From a virus: DNA of 40,280 nt. The notes under the pieces are model-generated. The model saw only the letters and a list, made by a program, of their open reading frames with translations. It did no database searches and was not told the DNA's origin. Below, one piece after another: positions 14,659-21,658 of this stretch (positions are counted from its first letter, which is position 1; each line of letters starts with the position of its first letter). The DNA is taken from IMG/VR virus record IMGVR_UViG_3300031772_000097, positions 1 through 40,280 of that record; one strand, written 5' to 3'. The translations under genes and the position numbers were made by a program.

Positions 14659-14701
14659 TCCGCTTCGCTCCCTTCTCGACCGTGAAGACGGTCGTTGGGG
14701 C
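14628..14701 (-). other. attC-like site e
   Basis: R'' TAGCCCCAAC, R' GTTCGGCGTC. GTCTT/AAGAC, CACGG/CCGTG, CGA/TCG with T versus TA and an extra C. The loop contains AAGGGAGCGAAGCGGAATG. R'' pairs with its cassette start at site d (GTTGGGGCT). Confidence 0.9.
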
Positions 14702-15311
14702 TACTCAGAATCGCGTCCATCGTCATCTGCGGCCTCCCTCCGTTGCTCGACTGCTCAAGGTAGCGGATAAGCCCAGGCAGTTCCTCTTGCACATCTCGCA
14801 TCCATCCAGTTCCGTCGCAAGACTCGGCTCCGGCTTCGTGTGCCATCCAAAGGTGACGCTCAGTGTTCACTCGGCCCACATGCACTCTAGGGAAGTCCGC
14901 GCACCATCCGCGCACGGACTTCCATTTCCATGCGGTTGTGCCGCCCACAAATACAGCATCCGCTTCTACAGGCACATCGGTTGTCGTCATACCATCCTGC
15001 ACGGCCATTGCAAGCGTCCACCCGTCCAGTCGCGGACGCCACTCGTTCCAGAGGCGCAAAGTCTCGTCGCGGTTTCCAACTGAATCGGGAACCACAACCC
15101 ACAACGGAGGACTGTGCTTTCTCGCCTTGGCAAGCATCCCGACAAACGCTTCGGCATCAAACCCGACAAACGCCCCGTTGTCGCAGGCGTAGGGCGCAAA
15201 CGAAACCGGAGATTTCCACCGGCCTGGGCTGACAAGAGAGCCAATGCGACCGGGGAACCGACCCGCAAGCCATCCCCACCATGCGCCCCTGTCATTTCCT
15301 GGCATGACCAT
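14655..15311 (-). CDS. dpdA: DpdA-like DNA 7-deazaguanine transglycosylase
   Basis: 218 residues. ATG at 15311 shares one base with the QueD stop (TGATG), ribosome site AAGG; upstream ATGs would invade QueD. Relative of tRNA-guanine transglycosylase that exchanges guanine in DNA for a 7-deazaguanine such as preQ0. Key features: ACDNGAF at about 41-47 (TGT DSGGF position, Asp), VVVPDSVGN...TLRLWNEW, FVGGTTAWKWK, and AESCDGTGW with the candidate nucleophile Asp. The TGT zinc site is absent, as in short phage DpdA proteins. It shares a cassette with QueD, the strongest context support. C-terminal SSPNDRLHGREG comes from site e. Confidence 0.75.
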   Translation of the reverse strand: MVMPGNDRGAWWGWLAGRFPGRIGSLVSPGRWKSPVSFAPYACDNGAFVGFDAEAFVGMLAKARKHSPPLWVVVPDSVGNRDETLRLWNEWRPRLDGWTLAMAVQDGMTTTDVPVEADAVFVGGTTAWKWKSVRGWCADFPRVHVGRVNTERHLWMAHEAGAESCDGTGWMRDVQEELPGLIRYLEQSSNGGRPQMTMDAILSSPNDRLHGREGSEAE

Positions 15312-15655
15312 CACCTTGCGTACTCCGCCCATGATGTTTCCGACTCCCACACGCGCACCGATTCAACCGACCAGTGCGCCGATGCCCAATCGAAGATGTG
15401 CCGCGCAATGTTCTCGGCGGTCGGCTGCTTCACCGTGTCGTTGACCGTCGCATGGTCAAACCGTTTCTCGATGTGGTTCTTGAGCGGCGCGAAGTCATGG
15501 AAGTCCATGACCATTCCGCACGGGTCAAGCATCTCTGATCGGACCACGATTTCGACGCGCCAGGTGTGACCGTGCAGCCGCGTGCATCGCCCCTCGTAGG
15601 GAGCAATCAGTTTGTGGGCCGCATCGAACTGGAACGCTTTGCATACTCGGTACAT
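15311..15655 (-). CDS. queD: QueD, 6-carboxy-tetrahydropterin synthase
   Basis: 114 residues; ATG at 15655 with TGGAGA upstream, just inside the cassette boundary of site d. It converts dihydroneopterin triphosphate to 6-carboxytetrahydropterin on the way to preQ0. The family signature is complete: FDAAHKL, Cys at about 23 (GRCTRLHGHTW) with zinc His residues AAH and HGH, GMVMDFHDFAPLK, FDHATVND, PTAENIARHIFDW and a final WESETSWAEY with the catalytic Glu. FolE, QueE and QueC are not in the window, so the host must supply the other steps. Translationally coupled to DpdA. Confidence 0.92.
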   Translation of the reverse strand: MYRVCKAFQFDAAHKLIAPYEGRCTRLHGHTWRVEIVVRSEMLDPCGMVMDFHDFAPLKNHIEKRFDHATVNDTVKQPTAENIARHIFDWASAHWSVESVRVWESETSWAEYAR

Positions 15656-15657
15656 GG

Positions 15658-15984
15658 TCAATCTCCAGAACCAGAAGCCCCAACAACACCCTGCACGGTA
15701 CGCGCAGGAGCGCGCCCGTGAGGGTGGGCGTTCGGTGTACGTGCTTTGAACTCTCCACACCAGTCGCCACCGCGCACCGTTGGTTGCGCGAAGCATCCAG
15801 GCCACTCGATAGCGTCGCGATCCATCTCTGCGTCGGCCAGTGGCTTCGGAGGAAACCTCTTGCAGACGTATCGCGAGTCTTCGTTGTGTTCCTTCTGGCG
15901 CCATTCGTCATCCGCAAACGCGCAGAACTGGCACCGAACAATCGGGTCGAGTCTAGCCTTGCCCCGCGTCGCTTTCTTGTTCAT
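15658..15984 (-). CDS. cysteine-rich cassette protein (zinc-ribbon-like)
   Basis: 108 residues from ATG at 15984 in the loop of site c. VRCQFCAFADDEW...YVCKRFPP...WPGCFAQPTVRGGDWCGEF: same C-x2-C...C...WCG-F layout as the 12822 protein, so the two cassettes carry divergent members of one family and both begin GTTCGGTGC. The C-terminal 26 residues (HPHGRAPARTVQGVV) come from site d. Role unknown; zinc binding likely. Confidence 0.65.
   Translation of the reverse strand: MNKKATRGKARLDPIVRCQFCAFADDEWRQKEHNEDSRYVCKRFPPKPLADAEMDRDAIEWPGCFAQPTVRGGDWCGEFKARTPNAHPHGRAPARTVQGVVGASGSGD
15677..15738 (-). other. attC-like site d
   Basis: R'' ACACCGAAC, R' GTTGGGGC. CACCCT/AGGGTG, CACGG/CCGTG, CGCGC/GCGCG around TCCT; G versus TA, extra C. 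R'' pairs with its cassette start at site c (GTTCGGTG). The QueD ribosome site follows 20 nt after R'. Confidence 0.95.
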
Positions 15985-16030
15985 GCTTTCCTTTCTCCGG
16001 GCAAGGCAGACTCACCCGGAACGTTGGCAC
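15931..16030 (-). other. attC-like site c
   Basis: R'' GTGCCAAC, R' GTTCGGTGC. CGGGT/ACCCG, GAGTC/GACTC, GCCTTGCCC/GGGCAAGGC with T versus TA. The loop carries GAGAAAGGAAAGCATG. R'' pairs with its cassette start at site b (GTTGGCA). Confidence 0.9.
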
Positions 16031-16232
16031 GCAGAGGCGTCTTGCCTTCCTTGCGTATCTGTGGCGCGATCCCGCCGAGAATCTGTATGACGCGGCAGAA
16101 CTTCCAGTCCTCAATCTCTGCCACTGCAAGCGTCTCGGGGCCACGTTCGATCCTGAACCGCGCCGACTTCTCCAGCATCTCGACGTGCAGCGAGATTCCA
16201 GCTTGCGTTGCCCATATCATTTCCTGTTTCAT
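15981..16232 (-). CDS. 83-residue cassette protein
   Basis: ATG at 16232 with a strong ribosome site (GGAGGACGT). Alpha/beta content: ISLHVEMLEKSARFRIERG, then AVAEIEDWKFCRVIQILGG. The C-terminal NVPGESALPGERKA is the translated left arm of site c. The stop overlaps the next ATG. No family recognised. Confidence 0.6.
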   Translation of the reverse strand: MKQEMIWATQAGISLHVEMLEKSARFRIERGPETLAVAEIEDWKFCRVIQILGGIAPQIRKEGKTPLRANVPGESALPGERKA

Positions 16233-16244
16233 ACGTCCTCCATG

Positions 16245-16604
16245 TCATTTCCCTTTCGATGATTCAGAATTGCCAACCAAGCCTCGCACCGTACCCGAAC
16301 CCGCGGCGGGTTCGGTCCGGTGAAGGCCGGTGTTCGCATCGTAGAGCCAAAACAGCTTGGCCCCGTGCATTCGGTTCTTCATCTCGATTCGCGTGCAGGT
16401 GTAGCCCGGTATTGGTCGCGGCCACACCCGATGATATGTCCTGTCCGACCATCGGCAGGCGTGAATGTAGAGGCTGGCCGGATCGCTGTTGTCAGTCCAC
16501 CACCAGTGCGCGGACAAGTCGGCAATCGGTGCCGAGCAACACGTCGAGTTGCGCGGGTTGAACACGTCTCGGCGAAGAATGGAATTGCGAACCAGTGCGT
16601 TCAC
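16245..16604 (-). CDS. 120-residue cassette protein
   Basis: GTG at 16604 overlaps the ASCH stop (GTGA) and lies on the right arm of site a. Trp/Cys/His-rich sequence (STCCSAPIADLSAHWWWTDN, then ASLYIHACRWSDRTYHRVWP, KLFWLYDANTGLHR). The tail (TEPAAGSGTVRGLVGN) is encoded by site b. Not recognised; possibly a small metal-binding or structural accessory. Confidence 0.5.
   Translation of the reverse strand: MNALVRNSILRRDVFNPRNSTCCSAPIADLSAHWWWTDNSDPASLYIHACRWSDRTYHRVWPRPIPGYTCTRIEMKNRMHGAKLFWLYDANTGLHRTEPAAGSGTVRGLVGNSESSKGK
16272..16338 (-). other. attC-like site b
   Basis: R'' GATGCGAAC, R' GTTGGCAAT. GCCT/AGGC, CACCG/CGGTG, CCGAACCCGC/GCGGGTTCGG; GA versus GTA. R'' pairs with its cassette start at site a (GTTCGCA). 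Confidence 0.9.
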
Positions 16605-16640
16605 GGTACGCCTCCGGCGCCCGTGACGCCTTTGTTCCCC
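16587..16640 (-). other. attC-like site a (upstream end of array)
   Basis: R'' GGGGAAC, R' GTTCGCAAT. GCGT/ACGC, CACGG/CCGTG, CGCC/GGCG around GGA; G versus TA. The partner start GTTCCCC for the ASCH unit was not found upstream, so this may be the array border. Confidence 0.8.
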
Positions 16641-17185
16641 GGCGCCGCGAGAGCGATGGCCTCCGAGCGCAGCAAGCCCCCCCTCTTGCACCCGATGCAC
16701 GGCCGCTGGCTGTCTGGCAGCTGCAGGTGCGGGCAATCCCGGCAGCGGTCCGGCACGGCGGGCTGCTCGGCCGGCACCTCAAAGAATCCCAGCGCTCCCT
16801 TGAACGCCCGGAACGGCAGCGGCTCGGCATCGCGCAGATGCAAGCCGTACTCTCCGGTGAACCATGGCGAAGGGGCCTGTGTAACGCAGTCATCAATCAC
16901 CGCTCGCCCGACGATCCCGCCGCGCAGTAAGGCCCGGGCCGGCGGCAGAAGGATGTCGGAGAACCCGGCAATGAAGAGTTCGCACGCCGCGTATTCGTCG
17001 CGAGTCATTCCGCTCGACGCGTGGACCAAAACCGGGCCCCGGAAGGCGCGCCCCGCCGCGAAGTTCCCCCAGTCCCGATTTTCAAAGTCCTTCAACACGT
17101 GGGCCGTGGCGCGCATGATCGGGTCCGTGATGTCCGGCCGAACGATCAGCCACGCCCACGGCTGTCTAATACTCAATGCTTTCAT
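16601..17185 (-). CDS. ASCH domain protein
   Basis: 194 residues, ATG at 17185 (AGAAGG upstream; overlaps the upstream stop). N-terminal KALSIRQPWAWLI, then DFENRDW...AFRGPVLVHASSG match the ASCH fold (PUA-like beta barrel), where RQPWA and RGP..IHAS line an RNA/nucleotide-binding cleft. Several ASCH proteins are nucleases or modified-nucleoside hydrolases. The C-terminal third adds CRDCPHLQLPDSQRPCIGCK, a Cys4 zinc knuckle. A role with modified bases would fit the neighbouring modification cassettes, but that is inference. Its 3' end carries repeat F1 and site a. Confidence 0.75.
   Translation of the reverse strand: MKALSIRQPWAWLIVRPDITDPIMRATAHVLKDFENRDWGNFAAGRAFRGPVLVHASSGMTRDEYAACELFIAGFSDILLPPARALLRGGIVGRAVIDDCVTQAPSPWFTGEYGLHLRDAEPLPFRAFKGALGFFEVPAEQPAVPDRCRDCPHLQLPDSQRPCIGCKRGGLLRSEAIALAAPGNKGVTGAGGVP
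16637..16677. repeat. repeat family F, copy 1
   Basis: CCCGGCGCCGCG...GGCCTCCGAGCGCAGCAAGC, in the 3' end of the ASCH gene, abutting site a. Copies at 19064 and 38484. Confidence 0.75.
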
Positions 17186-17547
17186 CCTTCTCCTTCCACG
17201 AGCGCTCGCTTATCGCTCGCGATGCCCTCGCTCAACTCATCGCCCCGGATCCCGGCCGTTAGGCTCGGCCTGGCCTCGGCCTTCGCCAATCCGGCCGGTC
17301 CGGGGTTGTTTGTTCCCGTCGCCGCCTGTTCTTTCTTTCGCCGCTTCCACTCCCGCCCCTTCTCCTGCGCCGCCGCCAGGTCCGGGCACAGCGCCACCAC
17401 CTGGTAGCCCACCTCCCCGCGGGCCACCAGGGTCGCGTTCAGCTTCTCCACGTCCCCCAGCGTGAACAGGCCGAACCCGCTCCCGCTCTTCCAGCACACG
17501 CACCAGGTCCGGCTCCACGCCGGCCGTAAATCGGGCATCCCGTTCAT
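17182..17547 (-). CDS. hypothetical protein downstream of helicase
   Basis: 121 residues; start and stop overlap both neighbours by 4 nt. N-terminal SRTWCVCWKSGSGFGLFTLG, then strands (GYQVVALCPDLAAAQEKG) and a basic, low-complexity tail. The middle of the tail includes a GC hairpin ending GTTGAGC (17230-17320) that vaguely resembles an attC. No family recognised. Confidence 0.55.
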   Translation of the reverse strand: MNGMPDLRPAWSRTWCVCWKSGSGFGLFTLGDVEKLNATLVARGEVGYQVVALCPDLAAAQEKGREWKRRKKEQAATGTNNPGPAGLAKAEARPSLTAGIRGDELSEGIASDKRALVEGEG

Positions 17548-19046
17548 GTGTCTTGCTCCTCTCCTGGGGGCCGGAGGTCCAGTTCCGGCTCCGGTTCAAT
17601 CGCCACCGCCTCCGGCGTGGCCTCCGGTTCGTCCGGCGGCTGCTCCGCCTCCGCAACCGGATCGCCCGCCCGGTCAAAGCTCATCCCTCCCGTGAATTCC
17701 TCGTTCGCCTCCTCGAACCTGAAATAGTGCGGATAAAGCCACATCGGGATCCGGCCCGTCTCCCCGTCCTTGTGCTTGAGCACGTCCGCCCACTGCGCCC
17801 GCTTGTGGCGCGTCGCGCCCGGGTGATTCTTCTCCGCCTCCATGCACCACTCGTGATCCTGGTAGAGCATGATCACCTTGTGCGCGTCCTGTTCCAGGGC
17901 GCCTGAGTCCCGCAAATCCTCCAGGCTCGGCCGCCGCTTCAGCACTTTGCCCTTTTCTTTGGGCGGCCGGCTCAGCTGGCTCAGCTCCAGCAACGGCAGC
18001 CGCAGCCCCAGCGCCAGCGCCTTCAGCTGCGCGCTCACATACGCCACCTTGCTGTTGTCGCTCGTCCCGCTCCAGAGCTCCCCCGCCTGCACCAGCTGCA
18101 CGTAGTCCAGCGTCAGCAGCCCGATGTCGTGCTGGATCTTCCACGCCCGCGCCTTCGCGCAGATCGCCCGGATATCCCGGCTCTCGTCGTCAAAGAAAAT
18201 CGGCAGCCCCTGGATCGTCGCCTGCGCGTCCCGCACCCGCGCCAGGTTCGTCTCGCCCGCATACCCGAATTTGAGCTTCGGCAGAGACACCCCCGCGCTC
18301 CGGGCGCACGTCCGCGCCAGCAGCTCGTCCGTGGTCGAGTCCAGCGTGATCCGCCCCACCGGGATCCCCAGGCTCGCCACGTGGTTCGCAATCTGGTCCT
18401 CCATCGTCGTCTTCCCCATGCTCGGCCGCGCCGCCAAGAGCGTCACCCCCACCTCCACCCCGCAGAGCATTTCCGTCAGCGCATCCCACGGCGTCTCCAG
18501 CCCGATCGCCGCGCCCTTCCCATCGTGCGCGTCCTGCCATTTCTGCATCAGCCGGGCCAGCCGCTCCGCGGTCGTGAGGCGCCGCACATCCTGCTGCCCC
18601 ACCAGCCCCGTGAATCGGCTCACCGCATCCTGGATCAAGCCATCCCCGCTCTCCGCGTGGTACCCCGCATCCGCGATCTCCAGCGCGTGCTGGATCGCCA
18701 TCCGCGCAATCCACTTCTGCCGCACGATGTCGATGTAATACTCCGCGTGCGCCGCGGTCGGCGTCCCGTCCACCAGCCGGTCCAGGAAGCCCTGCCCGCC
18801 CACCTCCTCCAGCCGGTTCTTGTTCCTCAGCGCCTCCGTCACCAGCAGGATATCCACGCTCCCGTTCCCCACCTGCGCCCGGGCCGTCACCGCCTCCCAC
18901 ACCGTCCGGTGCGCCGGCACGTAAAACGCGTCCGCGGTCAGCCCGGCCGAGAAGGCCGAGCTGGTCACCCGCGATCCGTCCAGGAGCGCCGCGCCCAGCA
19001 CGCCCCGCTCCGCTTCTTCGCTGTACGGTGGAATCCTCTCGCTCAT
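17544..19046 (-). CDS. DnaB-like replicative helicase
   Basis: 500 residues from ATG at 19046 (GGAGAGG upstream). N-terminal domain: PPYSEEAERGVLGAALLDG, VPAHRTVWEAVTA, DILLVTEALR, GTPTAAHAEYYIDIVRQKWI, classic DnaB N-domain motifs. Walker A ARPSMGKT at about 206-213, Walker B LLTLDYVQL with Asp314, then SQLSRPPKEKGKVLKRRPSLEDLRDSGALEQDA, the family's sensor and arginine-finger region. The acidic C-terminus (EPEATPEAVAIEPEPELD) is extra. It unwinds DNA at the phage fork and is probably loaded by the upstream initiator. Confidence 0.9.
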   Translation of the reverse strand: MSERIPPYSEEAERGVLGAALLDGSRVTSSAFSAGLTADAFYVPAHRTVWEAVTARAQVGNGSVDILLVTEALRNKNRLEEVGGQGFLDRLVDGTPTAAHAEYYIDIVRQKWIARMAIQHALEIADAGYHAESGDGLIQDAVSRFTGLVGQQDVRRLTTAERLARLMQKWQDAHDGKGAAIGLETPWDALTEMLCGVEVGVTLLAARPSMGKTTMEDQIANHVASLGIPVGRITLDSTTDELLARTCARSAGVSLPKLKFGYAGETNLARVRDAQATIQGLPIFFDDESRDIRAICAKARAWKIQHDIGLLTLDYVQLVQAGELWSGTSDNSKVAYVSAQLKALALGLRLPLLELSQLSRPPKEKGKVLKRRPSLEDLRDSGALEQDAHKVIMLYQDHEWCMEAEKNHPGATRHKRAQWADVLKHKDGETGRIPMWLYPHYFRFEEANEEFTGGMSFDRAGDPVAEAEQPPDEPEATPEAVAIEPEPELDLRPPGEEQDT

Positions 19047-19906
19047 ATCCCCTCTCCCCCTTTCCCCGGCGCCGCGGCGCGCGGGCCGCCAAGCGGAGCC
19101 AGCCCCTCCCCCTTTTTGCTCTTGAATCCAAAGCTCGGCGTCCACGCCGGCGGCGCCGGCGGTTCCCCTGTTTCGTTTTCCGGCAAATGCCGCGCCAGCT
19201 CGGCCTCCAACGCCGCGATCGGCTTCGCCGGCCTCCCCCCGCTCCACTTCCGCCCGAACTCCGCGATCACCTCGCCCACATCCAGCCCCGGATCCGCGTA
19301 GAGCGCCCCCTTGATCGTGTTCTCGAACGCCATCCGGTTCACGTCCACGCACCCCGGGCACGCCCTGAAGTCCCGGTACCACTTCTCCCATGCCCGATTG
19401 CTCCCGATGTTCTCTTTCTTCTCCGGAGCTGCCCCGGGTGCTTCCCCGCCCCCGCTCTGAGAGTCTTCCTTCTTCTCTTCTTCTCTATAAGGAAACGTGT
19501 CGGCTTCACTGGTGGGCTTCATGTCCGTTTCACTGTCCGTTTCACTGGCGGTTTCATAGCTCTTCGGATCGGTGTAACGGTCGTATTCGCAAACGGTTAC
19601 AATCATGCCGTGTGCCGTCTTCACTGTTCGGATCAGTCCTCGCTTCGTGAGCAGTTCAGTGGAAGCCTTCCATGCCTTCTTGGTCAACGGCACCGGACGG
19701 AAGCCCACCGTCTTCACAAGTTCGCCCTTTGCAAGGGGATAACTCGTTTCCAGCGTGCCCACCGGCCTCCCGTTGTTCCGCTTCCAGTGTGCCCGGGCGT
19801 AGAAGTAGAGGTAGACGAGCGCCGCGTCCCCGCTCAGCCGGAAGATCTCTTGCACGGTGAGATCCCGGGGCAGCATCAGGTACCCGTTGTCGCAGAAGTC
19901 GGGCAT
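19043..19906 (-). CDS. replication initiator / helicase-loader-like protein
   Basis: 287 residues from ATG at 19906. N-terminal 110 residues form a winged-helix region (YLMLPRDLTVQEIFRLSGD, KAWKASTELLTKRGLIRTVK) as in phage O/DnaD-type initiators. A Ser/Thr/Glu-rich linker follows (TASETDSETDMKPTSEAD). The C-terminal part (EKWYRDFRACPGCVDVNRMA, IAEFGRKWSGG) resembles helicase-loading domains. The stop overlaps the helicase ATG. An origin may lie in or near this gene; none was identified. Confidence 0.65.
   Translation of the reverse strand: MPDFCDNGYLMLPRDLTVQEIFRLSGDAALVYLYFYARAHWKRNNGRPVGTLETSYPLAKGELVKTVGFRPVPLTKKAWKASTELLTKRGLIRTVKTAHGMIVTVCEYDRYTDPKSYETASETDSETDMKPTSEADTFPYREEEKKEDSQSGGGEAPGAAPEKKENIGSNRAWEKWYRDFRACPGCVDVNRMAFENTIKGALYADPGLDVGEVIAEFGRKWSGGRPAKPIAALEAELARHLPENETGEPPAPPAWTPSFGFKSKKGEGLAPLGGPRAAAPGKGGEGI
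19064..19100. repeat. repeat family F, copy 2
   Basis: CCCGGCGCCGCGGCGCGCGG then CCAAGCGGAGCCAGC, in the 3' end of the initiator gene, 18 nt before the helicase start. Confidence 0.7.
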
Positions 19907-19913
19907 AGGCCGT

Positions 19914-20381
19914 TCACCATCTTCCGAACCACCGCGGCCCCCGCCGGGCAAGCTCGTACAGTTCCCCGCGCACGTAGCGCACCGGAACCAGCATCGTCGG
20001 CTTCGTCTCTGCCTCGGCCGCCTTCCAGAGCTGGAAGCGGCCGCTGTGCTGCACCCGGATCGTGATCCTCCGTCCGTCCTCGAGCTGGCCCACCAGGAGC
20101 CGCGGGTTGGGCCGCCCGATCACCCGCGCCATCAGCGGCGCGCCCTCCACGGGCCCGGGTGGCGGGATCGTCGGGGGCGGGGGTGGCGGTGGCCCGCCCT
20201 CTTTCGCCGTGCCGTTGGCCGCTGCCAGGAGGGCCTTCCACCCCGTCTCCGTGTACCGCGTGCGACCGTCTGTCTGCAGCTCGAAGTCCTCCTCGTGGAG
20301 GGTCGACCGCAGCTCGCGCAGTCTTTTGGCCGTGACCCCCAGGATCTCCGCCGCCTCTTTCGTGGTCAGTTCCGTGTCCAT
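19914..20381 (-). CDS. HTH regulator with polyproline linker
   Basis: 155 residues; ATG at 20381 with AAGGAGG. Residues 1-60: LTTKEAAEILGVTAKRLREL, a MerR/excisionase-like HTH, then GRTRYTETGWKALL. A PPPPPPPTIPPPGP linker at about 62-76 joins a C-terminal beta-rich domain (RLLVGQLEDGRRITIRVQHS, PVRYVRGELYELARRGPRWF). First gene of the replication block; probably a DNA-binding regulator. Confidence 0.6.
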   Translation of the reverse strand: MDTELTTKEAAEILGVTAKRLRELRSTLHEEDFELQTDGRTRYTETGWKALLAAANGTAKEGGPPPPPPPTIPPPGPVEGAPLMARVIGRPNPRLLVGQLEDGRRITIRVQHSGRFQLWKAAEAETKPTMLVPVRYVRGELYELARRGPRWFGRW

Positions 20382-20574
20382 CCGTTCGCCTCCTTTTGAA
20401 GTCGCCCTTTACCCATAAAATCCCATGCGCGGATGAGTATGCGCGCCCGGCCCCCGGGCGATCGCCCGCACCCCCCCCTCCTCCTACCTGTCGCGCCTCA
20501 CATGTCGCATCAGTAGGCCCATCACCTTCCTCGTTGGCCCGCAACCACTGCATCTTACAGTCCGAATCATCTGA
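20382..20574. other. 190-nt gap before replication block
   Basis: Minus strand holds a short frame from 20570 (MIRTVRCSGCGPTRK, 28 codons, TAG stop), too small to call. It is followed by a G-rich block and the palindrome GGGCGATCGCCC (20458-20469). AAAATCCC and TTTTATGG just upstream of 20381 are the only AT-rich spots. No clear promoter. Confidence 0.4.
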
Positions 20575-21264
20575 TTACACATCAGTCTTCGCCCCTTCCT
20601 GGTCGTTCACCGGGTCGCCGGCCGGGAGCTGCCGCTCCGGCCCGATCGCCGGCCGCGGATCCCCACCTGGCGCCGGCTCCGGGCCCAGGGGCCCCTCGCT
20701 GGCCCCGGGCGCCGCGCTCTTTTGGGCCGGCGTTTCCCCGCGACTACCGGTTACTTCCACGCCTTCCGATTCCAGCATCCGGTTGTAGTCGTCATGCCCT
20801 GGCGCCGGCCGGTGGAGCACCTCACCTCGCCACGTCGCCTCACCCGCCGTGAGCAATCCCTTGTCGATCGCGATGCCCACCGCGATCATGAGGTCGCGCC
20901 GCTCCTTCGGGCTGATCGGCTCGCCGGACTGCAGAGACTCCAGGACGGCCTCGGCACCCAGCATCCCGAGATGCAGGAGAGTGGAGGCGAGTCTTTGTTT
21001 AATCGTCGCTATGGCCTGCCCCTCGTGCTCCAGGACGGCGCTCACCGACCGGCAGCACAGCCCAGTTAGCCGGCTCACCTGGCGGATGCCCATGCCAGCC
21101 GCGAGCATCGCCGCGGTGGCTTTGTAGAGCCGGGGATTCTGACGAAAAAGAAGTTCCCCCGTGTACTCACCCATCGCCACGGATCGGGCGAGGTACTCGT
21201 CGCATTCCGGCAGATCCTCGGGGCGAAAAAGATCCCCTTGCGTTGTGGTGAGGAAGGCCGTCAT
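20575..21264 (-). CDS. HTH DNA-binding protein, possible small terminase or early regulator
   Basis: 229 residues; ATG at 21264 shares one base with the upstream stop. Residues 40-75 (YKATAAMLAAGMGIRQVSRL, then CCRSVSAVLEHEG) form a resolvase/TerS-like HTH. A helical middle (ATIKQRLASTLLHLGMLGAE, PKERRDLMIAVGIAIDKG) resembles small terminase oligomerisation helices. The Pro/Gly-rich tail is disordered. The layout HTH plus helices plus tail fits TerS, but it lies far from the large subunit. Confidence 0.5.
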   Translation of the reverse strand: MTAFLTTTQGDLFRPEDLPECDEYLARSVAMGEYTGELLFRQNPRLYKATAAMLAAGMGIRQVSRLTGLCCRSVSAVLEHEGQAIATIKQRLASTLLHLGMLGAEAVLESLQSGEPISPKERRDLMIAVGIAIDKGLLTAGEATWRGEVLHRPAPGHDDYNRMLESEGVEVTGSRGETPAQKSAAPGASEGPLGPEPAPGGDPRPAIGPERQLPAGDPVNDQEGAKTDV

Positions 21265-21455
21265 CAGACTGTCCGGGCCTCCAGGAATCGGTTTACCGCG
21301 CTTTCAGGCACTCGGACCACCTGGCGGCTGATCACTCTGACGGGGGAGATTCGCCCGGTACGGACGAGCCGCCGGACCGTGGAGACAGAGACGGAAAGAA
21401 GCTCACCCACCCGCTTGAAGTCGTAGTGCTCCTCAACGCGCCGGTTGGTCGTCAT
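21264..21455 (-). CDS. excisionase-family HTH protein
   Basis: 63 residues; internal ATG at 21455 preferred. YDFKRVGELLSVSVSTVRRL, VRTGRISPVRVISRQVVRVP, ESAVNRFLEA is the standard winged HTH of excisionase/AlpA proteins. It may act as recombination directionality factor for the integrase at 22677 or as a repressor. Coupled to the next gene (TGATG). Confidence 0.7.
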   Translation of the reverse strand: MTTNRRVEEHYDFKRVGELLSVSVSTVRRLVRTGRISPVRVISRQVVRVPESAVNRFLEARTV

Positions 21456-21658
21456 ATCGGAAGCTCCCGTTGTCCCGCGGCACACACAAAGAAACCGCTG
21501 CCCCAGTGGATCCGGACCGCCCATGCGGGGATTGTCCGGCCGTCTCTGGTCGCAAAGGATGCGCCGATCGGCCGCAGCACGTCACCCGGGCGAATGTCCA
21601 GCCATGCCAACCTGGCCACGATTGGCTCGCGCCTCTGCTGGTAGTCGATCCAGCTCAT
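21452..21658 (-). CDS. small early protein, beta-rich
   Basis: 68 residues from ATG at 21658 (AAAGGA upstream); the frame is open to 21727. WIDYQQRREPIVARLAWLDI, PGDVLRPIGASFATRDGRTI, PAWAVRIHWGSGFFVCAAG suggest a small SH3-like barrel. No family recognised. Overlaps both neighbours. Confidence 0.5.
   Translation of the reverse strand: MSWIDYQQRREPIVARLAWLDIRPGDVLRPIGASFATRDGRTIPAWAVRIHWGSGFFVCAAGQRELPI

Noticed and set aside
13000-16030. CRISPR array suggested by recurring GGGCAAGGG motifs
   Set aside because: The spacing is irregular and contains genes; the repeats are paired arms of folded sites, not direct repeats with spacers.
17230-17320. A further attC-like hairpin ending GTTGAGC upstream of the ASCH gene
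   Set aside because: The R' box fits well, but the left half and the cassette complementarity test fail (ASCH site a needs GTTCCCC). Not counted as a site.
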